In this document: in pieces, positions 8,127-15,842 of the stretch | How the letters are laid out: the number at the start of each line of letters is the position of its first letter | Position numbering within the stretch: the stretch's first letter is position 1 | From: Alicycliphilus denitrificans K601 | GTDB lineage: Bacteria > Pseudomonadota > Gammaproteobacteria > Burkholderiales > Burkholderiaceae_C | NCBI RefSeq assembly: GCF_000204645.1 | Contig: NC_015422.1 | Coordinates: 310,001 to 374,000, forward strand | Length of the DNA: 64,000 nucleotides | Direction: 5' to 3' | The notes under the pieces: model-generated | Told to the model about the DNA's origin: nothing | Database searches by the model: none | Seen by the model: the letters and a program-made list of their open reading frames with translations, nothing else | Translations under genes and position numbers: made by a program

Positions 8127-9107
8127 ATGCTTGCACGCACCCTCTCGCGCTCGCTGTGCGCCGCCGCGCTCGGCCTTGCTGCCGCCACCGGCGCACTGGC
8201 GCAGGCCGCCTACCCGGCCAAGCCGATCCGCCTCATCGTGCCGTTCCCGCCCGGCGGCGGCACCGACATGATCGCGCGCACCGTGGCGCAGAAGGTCGCC
8301 GACCAGAACAAGTGGAGCGTGATCGTGGACAACCGCCCCGGCGCCGGCGGCAACCTGGGTGTGGACGCGGCGGCCAAGGCCGCGCCCGACGGCTACACGC
8401 TCGTCATGGGCCAGACGAGCAACCTCGCGATCAACCCCACGCTGTACCCCAGGCTGCCCTACGACCCGCTCAAGGACCTGGTGCCGGTGGCGCTCGTTTC
8501 GTCCTCGCCCATCGTGATGGCCGCGCCGGCGAACACGCCGTTCAAGACCTTCGCCGACGTGGTGGCCGCCGCCAAGAAGCAGCCCGACGGCATCACGCTG
8601 GGCTACTCGGGCAACGGCACGGTGGCGCACCTGGCCGGCGAGCTCGCGGAGAACGCGGCCGGCATCAAGCTGCGCCACATCCCCTACAAGGGCGCGGCCC
8701 AGGCCATGACCGACCTGGTGAGCGGGCAGATCGACCTGTACATGTCCTCGGTGCCCACGCTGCTGGGCCAGGTGCGCAACGGCAAGCTGCGGCCCATCGT
8801 CGTCACCTCCCTCAAGCGTTCGGCCCAGCTGCCCGACACGCCGTCGCTGGCCGAGTCGGGCTATCGTGGCTTCGACGCCGTGACCTGGTTTGGCGTCCTC
8901 GCTCCCGCGGGCACGCCCGCCTCGATAGTGCAGCAGCTCAACAAGGCCATCAACGAGGCCCTGAAGCAGCCCGAAGTGGCCGAGAAGCTGCGCTCCGAAG
9001 GCGGCGACGTGCTGGGCGGCACGCCCGAGCAGTTCGACCAGCTTCTGCGCGCAGAGGTGCCGCGCTGGGGCAAGATCGTCAAGGACTCGGGCGCGAGCCT
9101 CGATTGA
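8127..9107 (+). CDS. Bug/TctC-type substrate-binding protein
   Basis: A periplasmic orphan receptor of 326 residues. It has a Sec-type signal (LARTLSRSLCAAALGLAAAT, cleavage after GALAQA) and the family motifs YPAKPIRLIVPFPPGGGTD, NRPGAGGNLGVDAAAKA and PDGYTL. The ATG at 8127 follows CAGGAGA. The gene is followed after seven bases by the amidohydrolase gene, so receptor and enzyme are likely one operon and may act on the same compound. A similar receptor/amidohydrolase pair recurs at 13993-15830. Confidence 0.92.
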   Translation: MLARTLSRSLCAAALGLAAATGALAQAAYPAKPIRLIVPFPPGGGTDMIARTVAQKVADQNKWSVIVDNRPGAGGNLGVDAAAKAAPDGYTLVMGQTSNLAINPTLYPRLPYDPLKDLVPVALVSSSPIVMAAPANTPFKTFADVVAAAKKQPDGITLGYSGNGTVAHLAGELAENAAGIKLRHIPYKGAAQAMTDLVSGQIDLYMSSVPTLLGQVRNGKLRPIVVTSLKRSAQLPDTPSLAESGYRGFDAVTWFGVLAPAGTPASIVQQLNKAINEALKQPEVAEKLRSEGGDVLGGTPEQFDQLLRAEVPRWGKIVKDSGASLD

Positions 9108-9114
9108 GCGGCCC

Positions 9115-9987
9115 ATGCGCGAGCCCGTCGCTTTCTCGGCCGGCACCGGCACGCCGGGCGTGGCGCTGCCCGCCGGCGCCTGCGACTGCCACGTGCACGT
9201 GTACGACCGCCGCTACCCCGCTGCCCCCGGCGCGAAGCTGCTGCCGCCCGACGCCTCGGCGCATGACTACCGGGCGCTGCAGCGGCGCCTCGGCACCACG
9301 CGCGCGGTGCTGGTCACGCCGTCCACCTACGGCACCGACAACCGCTGCATGCTCGACGGCCTGGCCGCGCTCGGCCCCCAGGCGCGTGGCGTGGCCGTGA
9401 TCGGGGGTGGCGAGATCGACGCCGAGCTGCAGCGCCTGCACGATGCCGGCGTGCGCGGCGTGCGGCTGAACCTGTCGCTGGGCGTGTCGGGTACGGCGGA
9501 CATGCTGGAGCCGCTGGCGCGCCGCATCGCGCCGCTGGGCTGGCACCTGCAGCTGCTGATGGCGCCCGAGCTGCTCGCGGCGCAGGCCGGCGTGCTGCGG
9601 CGCCTGCCCGTGCCGCTGGTGTTCGACCACTTCGGGCGCATCGCGCCGGGCGCGCAGGGGCAGGCGGCGCACGCGCTGCTGCTGGAGCTGCTGCAGGCCG
9701 GGCGGGCGTGGATCAAGCTCTCGGGTGGCTACATCGTGAGCGCGCTGCACACGGTGGAAGACCCCGCGCTCGACCCGCTGGCCGCGAGCTACCTGCGCTG
9801 CGCGCCCGAGCGCGTGCTCTGGGGCAGCGACTGGCCCCACGCCACCGCCTCGGCCGGGTTGCAGCCCATGCCCGACGACGCGCGGCAGATCGACCGCCTG
9901 CACGACTGGACGCGTCTGGCCTTTGTGCCGCTGCGGCGCGTGCTGGTGGACAACCCGCAGGCGCTCTACGGCTTTCCCCCTCTTTGA
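9115..9987 (+). CDS. Amidohydrolase-family (COG3618, LigI-like) lactonase/hydrolase
   Basis: A 290-residue TIM-barrel metal-dependent hydrolase. It has CDCHVHVYD near the N-terminus, LVFDHFGRI, WIKLSGGY and WGSDWPH, the pattern of 2-pyrone-4,6-dicarboxylate hydrolase (LigI) and D-galactarolactone isomerase. A lactone or cyclic dicarboxylate is therefore the likely substrate. It is paralogous to 14955-15830: both share TPSTYGT and surrounding residues. It follows a Bug receptor gene. Whether it is lactonase or isomerase cannot be told from sequence. Confidence 0.82.
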   Translation: MREPVAFSAGTGTPGVALPAGACDCHVHVYDRRYPAAPGAKLLPPDASAHDYRALQRRLGTTRAVLVTPSTYGTDNRCMLDGLAALGPQARGVAVIGGGEIDAELQRLHDAGVRGVRLNLSLGVSGTADMLEPLARRIAPLGWHLQLLMAPELLAAQAGVLRRLPVPLVFDHFGRIAPGAQGQAAHALLLELLQAGRAWIKLSGGYIVSALHTVEDPALDPLAASYLRCAPERVLWGSDWPHATASAGLQPMPDDARQIDRLHDWTRLAFVPLRRVLVDNPQALYGFPPL

Positions 9988-10009
9988 ACCCGACAGGAGA
10001 CTCATTCCC

Positions 10010-10999
10010 ATGAGTGCACACGACTTTTCCGCTACCCGCCGCCGCCTGCTCGCAGCCCTGGGCGTGGCGCTGGCCGCCGGCCCCGCGCTGGCGCAGGAAT
10101 GGCCCGGCGGCAAGACCATCACCTACGTGGTGCCGTACCCGCCCGGCGGCAGCACCGACGTGCTGGGCCGCAGCATCGCGCAGCGCCTGGGCCCGGCTCT
10201 GGGTACCACGGTGATCGTGGACAACAAGCCCGGCGCCACCGGCACCATAGGCGCGGCCTTCGTCGCGCGCGCCCAGCCCGATGGCTATACGTTGCTGGGC
10301 ACCACGATCGGCCCGCAGGCCATCGCGCCGCACCTCATGGGCAAGCTGCCCTACGACCCCATCGCGGGCTTCGAGCCCGTGATCACCCTCGGCACGATCC
10401 CGCACATCCTCGTGGTGGGCGCAGGCCAGCCGTTCCAGGGCGTGGCCGATCTCGTCGCGGCCGGCAAGGCGCAGCCGGGCAAGCTGGCGTATGCCTCGGG
10501 CGGTAACGGCACCATCCTGCAGATGCAGGCCGAGCTGCTGCAGCAGCAGACGGGCGCGCGCTTCATCCACGTGCCCTACAAGGGCGACACGCCGGCGCTG
10601 CAGGACACGCTGGGCGGCCAGGTGCAGTTCATGTTCGCGCCCGCGGCCGCCGCGCTGCCGCACGTGCAGGCGGGCAAGCTGCGCGCGCTGGCCGTCACCT
10701 CGGCCCAGCGGCTGCCGGCGCTGCCGCAGGTGCCCACGATGGGCGAGGCGGGCCTCAAGGACTTCGTGGTCGAGCAGTGGCACGCCGTGTTCGTGCCCGC
10801 CAGGACCCCGGCCGCCATCGTGCAGCGCCTGAACGCCGAGATCGCCAAGGCGCTCAAGGACCCGGCCGTCACCGCGCTGGCGGACAAGCTCGGCATCACC
10901 CTCGTGGGCGGCACGCCTGGGCAGCTCGCTGCGCTGCAGAAGGCCGACTCCACCAAATGGGCCAAGGTGATCCGCGACGGAAACATCAAGGCCGACTGA
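10010..10999 (+). CDS. Bug/TctC-type substrate-binding protein
   Basis: A periplasmic receptor of 329 residues with a twin-arginine-like leader (ATRRRLLAALG, cleavage near PALAQ). Motifs include ITYVVPYPPGGSTDVLGRS, NKPGATGTIGAAFV and PDGYTL. The ATG at 10010 follows AGGAGA. It lies 22 bases after the amidohydrolase and 32 before an aldolase-like gene, so all are probably one transcript. The ligand is unknown. Confidence 0.91.
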   Translation: MSAHDFSATRRRLLAALGVALAAGPALAQEWPGGKTITYVVPYPPGGSTDVLGRSIAQRLGPALGTTVIVDNKPGATGTIGAAFVARAQPDGYTLLGTTIGPQAIAPHLMGKLPYDPIAGFEPVITLGTIPHILVVGAGQPFQGVADLVAAGKAQPGKLAYASGGNGTILQMQAELLQQQTGARFIHVPYKGDTPALQDTLGGQVQFMFAPAAAALPHVQAGKLRALAVTSAQRLPALPQVPTMGEAGLKDFVVEQWHAVFVPARTPAAIVQRLNAEIAKALKDPAVTALADKLGITLVGGTPGQLAALQKADSTKWAKVIRDGNIKAD

Positions 11000-11031
11000 A
11001 TTTCTCCCTCTTTCTCCTCCAAGGAACCACC

Positions 11032-11718
11032 ATGAGCCAACTCCCCGAAGTCATCCGCAGCTTCGAGCGCGTGAGCGCCGAAGTCGTCCAGCAGGCCGGC
11101 ACCTTCCAGGCCGCCATCCTCGCCGACGTGGCGGGCCGCCGCGGCACCCTGCACGCCCGCGTGGCGCCGGTGCACGAGCGCATGAAGCTCGCCGGCCCGG
11201 CCTTCACCGTCGAGGTGCGCCCCGGCGACAACCTCATGATCCACGCGGCAATAGCGCTCGCGCAGCCGGGCGACATCCTCGTGATCGACGGCAAGGGCGA
11301 CCAGACCGCCGCCCTCATGGGCACGCTGATGCTCAGCGCCTGCAAGAAGCGCGGCCTGGGCGGCGTGATCGTGGACGGCGCCATCCGCGACAAGCTGGAA
11401 CTGCTGGAGCTCGGCTTTCCCGTTTTCAGCGCGGGCTTCAACCCCGCGGGCCCGACCAAGTTCGTGCCCGGGCGCATCAATCACCCCATCTCCTGCGCCG
11501 GCGCGTCGGTGTTCCCCGGCGACCTCGTGGTGGGCGATGCCGACGGCGTGGTCGTGATCGAGCGGGCCAAGGCGCCCGCGATGATGGCCCTGGCGGTGAA
11601 GAAGGTGGCCGACGAGGCCGCGCGCATCGAGGCCATCGCACGTGGCGACACGGCCTCCAAGTGGCTGCCCGCCGCGCTGCGCGCCGCCGGCGTACTGAAA
11701 GAAGGGGAGGAACTGTGA
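11032..11718 (+). CDS. 4-carboxy-4-hydroxy-2-oxoadipate aldolase / RraA-like protein
   Basis: A 228-residue member of the RraA-like superfamily, which includes class II pyruvate aldolases (LigK/GalC, also oxaloacetate decarboxylases). The glycine-rich core ends in VDGAIRDKLE, carrying the Arg-Asp-x2-Glu catalytic signature, and is followed by INHPIS and GDADGVVVI. It would release pyruvate (and oxaloacetate) from a 4-hydroxy-4-carboxy-2-oxoacid in the cytoplasm. A LigI-like protein nearby suggests a protocatechuate-4,5 or gallate-like sequence, but no LigJ hydratase or ring-cleavage dioxygenase is visible. The stop overlaps the next gene's GTG start. Confidence 0.82.
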   Translation: MSQLPEVIRSFERVSAEVVQQAGTFQAAILADVAGRRGTLHARVAPVHERMKLAGPAFTVEVRPGDNLMIHAAIALAQPGDILVIDGKGDQTAALMGTLMLSACKKRGLGGVIVDGAIRDKLELLELGFPVFSAGFNPAGPTKFVPGRINHPISCAGASVFPGDLVVGDADGVVVIERAKAPAMMALAVKKVADEAARIEAIARGDTASKWLPAALRAAGVLKEGEEL

Positions 11719-12632
11719 GCCGCCCCGCCATCCTCATCACGGCGGCCGACCTCGCGCCCCAGGCGCTCGCGCTGCTGGCTGACTACGAAATCGTCTACGC
11801 CGGCCGGTCGCCCACCGAGGACGACATCGTCGCCCTGTGCCGCCGGCACGACCCCGTGGCCATCATCGTGCGCTACAGCAAGGTGGGCGCGGCGGCCATG
11901 GACGCGGCGCCGTCGCTCAAGGTGATCTCCAAGCACGGCAGCGGCACCGACACCATCGACAAGGCGGCCGCGAAGGTACGCGGCATCGAGGTGGTGGCCG
12001 CCGTGGGCGCCAACGCCGCCGCCGTGGCCGAGCAGGCGCTGGCGCTGCTGCTGGCTTGCGCCAAGTCCGTGCCCCAGCTCAACGAGCGCATGCACGCGGG
12101 CCACTGGGACAAGGCCACGCACAAGAGCCTGGAGCTCTCTGGCCGCACCATCGGCCTCATCGGCCTGGGCGCCATCGGCCTGCGCTTCGCGAAGATGGTG
12201 GATGCGCTGGGCATGCACGTGCTTGGCTTCGACCCTTTCGCCAAGAACCTGCCCGACTACGTGCAGCCCGCCGACCTGGAAACGATCTGGCGCGAGAGCG
12301 ACGCGATTTCGCTGCACTGCCCGCTGACCGACGACAACCGCCACCTGCTGGGCGCCGGCACGCTGGCACGCTGCAAGCAGGGCGTGATCGTAGTGAACAC
12401 CGCGCGCGGCGGCTTGATCGACGAGGCCGCGCTGCTCGCCGCCGTGCAGAGCGGCCAGGTGCGCATGGCGGGGCTGGACAGCTTCGCCGTGGAGCCCATG
12501 ACTGCCGGCCATCCGTTCCAGCACCAGCCGGGTTTCATCCTCAGCCCGCACATCGGCGGCGTGACCAGCGACGCCTACGTGAACATGGGCCTGGGCGCCG
12601 CGCGCAACGCGCTGGCCGTGCTGGCGCGCTGA
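11715..12632 (+). CDS. D-2-hydroxyacid dehydrogenase (NAD-dependent)
   Basis: A 305-residue oxidoreductase. It has the Rossmann motif GLIGLGAIG in the middle and the catalytic trio of the family: Arg in NTARGG, Glu in DSFAVEP and His in LSPHIGG. It probably interconverts a 2-oxoacid and a D-2-hydroxyacid. The GTG start at 11715 overlaps the aldolase stop (GTGA) and is preceded by GAAGGGGAGGAACT, which supports it over an upstream in-frame start. Translational coupling with the aldolase suggests it acts on that enzyme's substrate or product. Confidence 0.87.
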   Translation: MSRPAILITAADLAPQALALLADYEIVYAGRSPTEDDIVALCRRHDPVAIIVRYSKVGAAAMDAAPSLKVISKHGSGTDTIDKAAAKVRGIEVVAAVGANAAAVAEQALALLLACAKSVPQLNERMHAGHWDKATHKSLELSGRTIGLIGLGAIGLRFAKMVDALGMHVLGFDPFAKNLPDYVQPADLETIWRESDAISLHCPLTDDNRHLLGAGTLARCKQGVIVVNTARGGLIDEAALLAAVQSGQVRMAGLDSFAVEPMTAGHPFQHQPGFILSPHIGGVTSDAYVNMGLGAARNALAVLAR

Positions 12633-12656
12633 CCGCTGACTCCCAAGGAGACAGAC

Positions 12657-13646
12657 ATGCAATTCAATAAGAATCGGCGCCTGGCGCTTATCCATCAGGC
12701 ACTGGCAGCTATTGCTTTGGTAGCGACAGGTCTGCCGGTGCAGGCACAGAACTGGCCCGAGCGGCCCATCAAGCTCGTCGTGCCGTACCCGGCCGGCGGC
12801 AATGCCGACAACACCGCGCGGCTGCTGGCCACGCAGCTGTCGGCCCGCCTGGGCCAGCAGGTGGTGGTGGACAACCGCCCGGGTGGCAGCGGCACCATCG
12901 GCGCGGCGGCCGTCGCCAAGGCCGCGCCCGACGGCTACACGCTGCTGCTGGACGCCACGGCCTTCACCGTCAACCCCAGCCTGTTCGCCAAGCTGCCGTT
13001 CGACGCGGCCAAGGACTTCGCGCCCATCTCGCTCGTCATGCAGGCGCCGCTGCTGCTGGTGGTGCCCGCCGTGTCGCCGCTCAAGACCGTGGCCGACCTG
13101 GTGCAGGCCGCCAAGGCCCGGCCGGGGCAGCTCACCTACGCATCGGCCGGCAACGGCGGCGCGCAGCACCTGGCGGGCGAGCTGTTCAAGCAGGGCGCCA
13201 AGGTGTCCATGACGCACATTCCCTACCGCGGCGGCGCGCCCGCGCTCACCGACCTGATCGGTGGCCAGGTGGACCTGATGTTCAGCGCCACCACGGCCAG
13301 CGGCCCGTTCGTCAAAAGCGGCAAGCTGCGCGCGCTGGCCATCAGCTCCGTCCAGCGCACGCCGGGCTGGGAGCAGGTGCCCACGGTGGCCGAAGCGGGC
13401 CTGCCGGGCTTCCAGGTCAACGAATGGAACGGCCTGTTCGCACCCGCGGGCACGCCGCAGCCGGTGCTGCAGCGCCTGGAAGCCGAGACCCGCGCCATCG
13501 TCGCCAGCCCCGAGATGAAGAAGCGCTTCGCCGAACTGGGCGTGCAGGGCGTGGGGTCGAGCGCGCAGGAGTTCAAGTCCTTCGTGCAGACCGAGACCGC
13601 CAAATGGGCCGGCGTGATCCGCACCAGCGGCATTCGCATGGATTGA
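12657..13646 (+). CDS. Bug/TctC-type substrate-binding protein with repeat-derived signal peptide
   Basis: A periplasmic receptor of 329 residues. Mature signatures are WPERPIKLVVPYPAGGNAD, NRPGGSGTIGAAAVAKA and PDGYTL. The signal peptide (about residues 1-28, ending VQAQ) is odd: residues 5-23 (NKNRRLALIHQALAAIALV) are encoded by a copy of the interspersed palindromic repeat. The ATG follows AAGGAGACAGAC, so this start is sound. It is probably cotranscribed with the upstream dehydrogenase (24-base gap). Export by the Sec route is expected, as the leader is basic and then hydrophobic. Confidence 0.9.
   Translation: MQFNKNRRLALIHQALAAIALVATGLPVQAQNWPERPIKLVVPYPAGGNADNTARLLATQLSARLGQQVVVDNRPGGSGTIGAAAVAKAAPDGYTLLLDATAFTVNPSLFAKLPFDAAKDFAPISLVMQAPLLLVVPAVSPLKTVADLVQAAKARPGQLTYASAGNGGAQHLAGELFKQGAKVSMTHIPYRGGAPALTDLIGGQVDLMFSATTASGPFVKSGKLRALAISSVQRTPGWEQVPTVAEAGLPGFQVNEWNGLFAPAGTPQPVLQRLEAETRAIVASPEMKKRFAELGVQGVGSSAQEFKSFVQTETAKWAGVIRTSGIRMD
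12669..12724 (+). repeat. Interspersed palindromic repeat, copy 3, within a coding region
   Basis: Reads GAATCGGCGCCTGGCGCTTA, loop, then GGCACTGGCAGCTATTGC and ends TTTGGTAGC. The right arm is diverged but the flanks (CGGCGCCTGGCGCTT, GGCAGCTAT) match copy 4. It lies in frame in the signal peptide of the Bug receptor at 12657. Confidence 0.7.
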
Positions 13647-13688
13647 AGTGAAACCGGGCACTGCATGCACTACCGCGCACGGGCATTC

Positions 13689-13778
13689 ACTCCCTCTCCC
13701 TCTGGGAGAGGGCGGGGGTGAGGGCCCGCGCCATGCCACTGCCTCCACCCCAACCCTCCCTCGCAAGCGGGAGCGCAG
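13689..13778. repeat. REP-like inverted doublet
   Basis: Contains a perfect hairpin CCCTCTCCC-TCT-GGGAGAGGG (13692-13712) followed by GGGGGTGAGGG. A second, inverted unit (CACCCCAACCC, then a CTCCC/GGGAG hairpin) follows about 30 bases on. The two units are near reverse complements of each other, the layout of a BIME. It lies downstream of the Bug receptor at 12657 and upstream of the Bug remnant. Confidence 0.7.
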
Positions 13779-13818
13779 AGTTGCATGCGCAGCGCCATGG
13801 ATAACTGAGGAGAGTCCT

Positions 13819-13938
13819 ATGAGTTTCAAGAAAAATAGGCCTCTGGCGCTTGCTGGACAAGCGCTGGCAGCTACGCACTTGATAGCGTCCGGCGCCTGCT
13901 TCGCGCAGGCGGGTGGCTATCCCGCCAAGCATGGATGA
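13819..13938 (+). pseudogene. Remnant of a Bug substrate-binding protein (signal peptide only)
   Basis: A 39-codon frame starting at an ATG preceded by GAGGAGAG. It encodes a signal peptide (SFKKNRPLALAGQALAATHL and then IASGACFAQ) and the first mature residues GGYPAK, where an intact Bug protein would continue with PIR or PVR; here it ends in His-Gly-stop. The N-terminal layout matches the intact receptor at 12657, including the embedded palindromic repeat in the same frame. The simplest reading is a duplicate receptor gene deleted after its 37th codon or so. A functional small peptide cannot be excluded. Confidence 0.75.
13831..13886 (+). repeat. Interspersed palindromic repeat, copy 4, within the Bug remnant
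   Basis: The best-preserved coding copy: AAAAATAGGCCTCTGGCGCTTG, loop, CAAGCGCTGGCAGCTAC, ending TTGATAGC. It encodes residues 5-22 of the remnant signal peptide. Confidence 0.82.
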
Positions 13939-13992
13939 CTGCAAGAAAAGAAGTCCGCCATTCCTGTTTTTGTTTTCAGCCGTGGAGACCCC

Positions 13993-14949
13993 ATGAAATC
14001 CCTCAAGAAATACCTGTTGGCCGCCTGTGCCTGCATCGCCCTCGCCGCGCACGCCGCGTTCCCCGAGCGGCCCATCACCATCGTCGTGCCCTACGCGCCG
14101 GGCGGCGCGGCCGATGCCGTGGCCCGCGTGATCGCCAGCCGCCTGGGCACCAGGCTCGGCGGCAGCGTGATCGTGGACAACAAGGCCGGCGCCAGCGGCA
14201 CCATTGGCGCGGGCTACGTGGCCAAGGCGCAGGCCGACGGCTACACCATGCTCTACGACGCCACGCCGTATTCCATCAACCCGCATCTGTTCCCCAAGAT
14301 GCCGTATGCGGCCAACGCGCTGCAGCCGCTGTCGCTGGTGCTGCTGGCACCCAACGTGCTGATCGTGCCGGCCAGCGCGCCGTTCAAGAGCGTGGGCGAT
14401 CTCATCGCCAAGGCCAAGGCGGAGCCGGGCAAGCTCAACTTTGCCTCGGGCGGCAGCGGCACGGTGCAGCGCCTGGCGGCGGAGCTTTTCCGCCAGAAGC
14501 TCGGCCTGGACATGGTGCACGTGCCCTACAAGAGCGGCGGCCCGGCCATCACCGACGTGATGGCGGGGCAGGTGGACTTCATGTTCGGCACCGTGGCCGC
14601 CACCGCGCCGCATATCGCGGCCGGCAAGCTGCGCGCGCTGGCCGTGTCCTCGCCCGAGCGTTCCAGGCGCCTGCCCGATGTGCCCACGGTGGCCGAGGCG
14701 GCCATCCCCGGCTACGAGGCCTATGAGTGGAACGGCATGTTCCTGCCCGCGGGCACGCCCGCGCCCATCGCCGCGCAGTTGCACAAGGCGCTGGCCGAAG
14801 TGCTGCAGGAGGACGAGGTGCGCCAGCGCCTGGCCGACATGGGCGCGCAGCCCATCGGCTCCACGCCGGCCGAGTTCGCCGCCTTCCTCAAGAAGGAAGA
14901 CGCGAAATGGGGCGAGGTGGTGCGCAAGGGCCACATTAAGCTGGATTAA
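13993..14949 (+). CDS. Bug/TctC-type substrate-binding protein
   Basis: A periplasmic receptor of 318 residues with an ordinary Sec signal (KSLKKYLLAACACIALAAHA). Motifs are FPERPITIVVPYAPGGAAD, NKAGASGTIGAGYVAKA and ADGYTM. The upstream sequence GTGGAGACCCC gives a usable ribosome site. It lies just after the remnant and REP doublet, five bases before the second LigI-like amidohydrolase, repeating the receptor/enzyme arrangement of 8127-9987. The ligand is unknown. Confidence 0.91.
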   Translation: MKSLKKYLLAACACIALAAHAAFPERPITIVVPYAPGGAADAVARVIASRLGTRLGGSVIVDNKAGASGTIGAGYVAKAQADGYTMLYDATPYSINPHLFPKMPYAANALQPLSLVLLAPNVLIVPASAPFKSVGDLIAKAKAEPGKLNFASGGSGTVQRLAAELFRQKLGLDMVHVPYKSGGPAITDVMAGQVDFMFGTVAATAPHIAAGKLRALAVSSPERSRRLPDVPTVAEAAIPGYEAYEWNGMFLPAGTPAPIAAQLHKALAEVLQEDEVRQRLADMGAQPIGSTPAEFAAFLKKEDAKWGEVVRKGHIKLD

Positions 14950-14954
14950 GGCCC

Positions 14955-15830
14955 GTGGCGCAGCCCCTGCTCTCCGCGCCCGTGCCGCACTCCGTGGGCC
15001 TGAACCGGCCCGCGCGCACGCTGCCGCCGCTGGCCTGCGACAGCCACATGCACATCTTCGACCCGCGCTTCGCCCCATCGCCGCACTGGCGGCGCCAGCC
15101 GCCCGACGCGCCCGTGGCCGCCTACCGGCAATTGCAGCAGCGCCTGGGCACGCGGCGCGCGGTGGTGGTCACGCCATCCACCTACGGCACCGGCAACGCC
15201 TGCACGCTGGATGCCCTCGATCAACTGGGCGACGATGCGCGCGGCGTGGCCGTGGTGGCGCAAGACGTTCAGGACGCCGAGCTCGACCGCCTGCACGCGC
15301 GCCGCGTGCGCGGGCTGCGCGTGAACTTCGTCTCGCCGCAATCCTGGGGCGAGACCACGCCGCAGATGCTGGCCACGCTGGCGCGCAAGGCGGCGCGCCT
15401 GCCGGGCTGGCACATCCAGGTCTTCATGCATCCGGAGCAGATCGTGGCATTGGAGAGCGTGCTCGCAGCGCTGCCCGTGCCGCTGGTGGTGGACCACCTG
15501 GGCCGCATCGATCCGGCCCAGGGGCAGCGTGCAGAAGCTCATGGCGCGTTGCGCCGGCTGCTGGACGGCGGCAATGCCTGGGTCAAGCTCTCGGGCGCCT
15601 ACATGCGCTCGACCGCGCCCGCGTATGCGGATACGCTGCCGCTCGCCCAGGCGCTGGTGCGCGCCGCGCCCGAGCGCCTGGTGTGGGGCAGCGACTGGCC
15701 GCACACCACCGAGGCGCCGGGCACCGTGAACGATGCCGGCCTGGTGGACCTGCTGCGTGCCTGGGCCGGATCGGACGCGGCGATGGACCGCATCCTCGTG
15801 GACAACCCGGCGCGCCTGTACGGCTTTTGA
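14955..15830 (+). CDS. Amidohydrolase-family (COG3618, LigI-like) hydrolase, paralogue
   Basis: A 291-residue TIM-barrel hydrolase with CDSHMHIFDPRF near the N-terminus, LVVDHLGRI, WVKLSGAY and WGSDWPHTTE. It is clearly paralogous to 9115-9987: LGTRRAVVVTPSTYGTGNAC corresponds to LGTTRAVLVTPSTYGTDNRC. The GTG start is close to the receptor stop codon, suggesting translational coupling. A lactone-type substrate is inferred from the LigI/galactarolactone-isomerase resemblance and from the SMP-30 lactonase gene that follows. Confidence 0.82.
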   Translation: MAQPLLSAPVPHSVGLNRPARTLPPLACDSHMHIFDPRFAPSPHWRRQPPDAPVAAYRQLQQRLGTRRAVVVTPSTYGTGNACTLDALDQLGDDARGVAVVAQDVQDAELDRLHARRVRGLRVNFVSPQSWGETTPQMLATLARKAARLPGWHIQVFMHPEQIVALESVLAALPVPLVVDHLGRIDPAQGQRAEAHGALRRLLDGGNAWVKLSGAYMRSTAPAYADTLPLAQALVRAAPERLVWGSDWPHTTEAPGTVNDAGLVDLLRAWAGSDAAMDRILVDNPARLYGF

Positions 15831-15842
15831 AAGGACTCCCCC

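Noticed and set aside
13689..13886. Closely spaced repeats considered as a CRISPR array
   Set aside because: The units are inverted rather than direct, differ in sequence and show no regular spacers; no cas genes are in the window.
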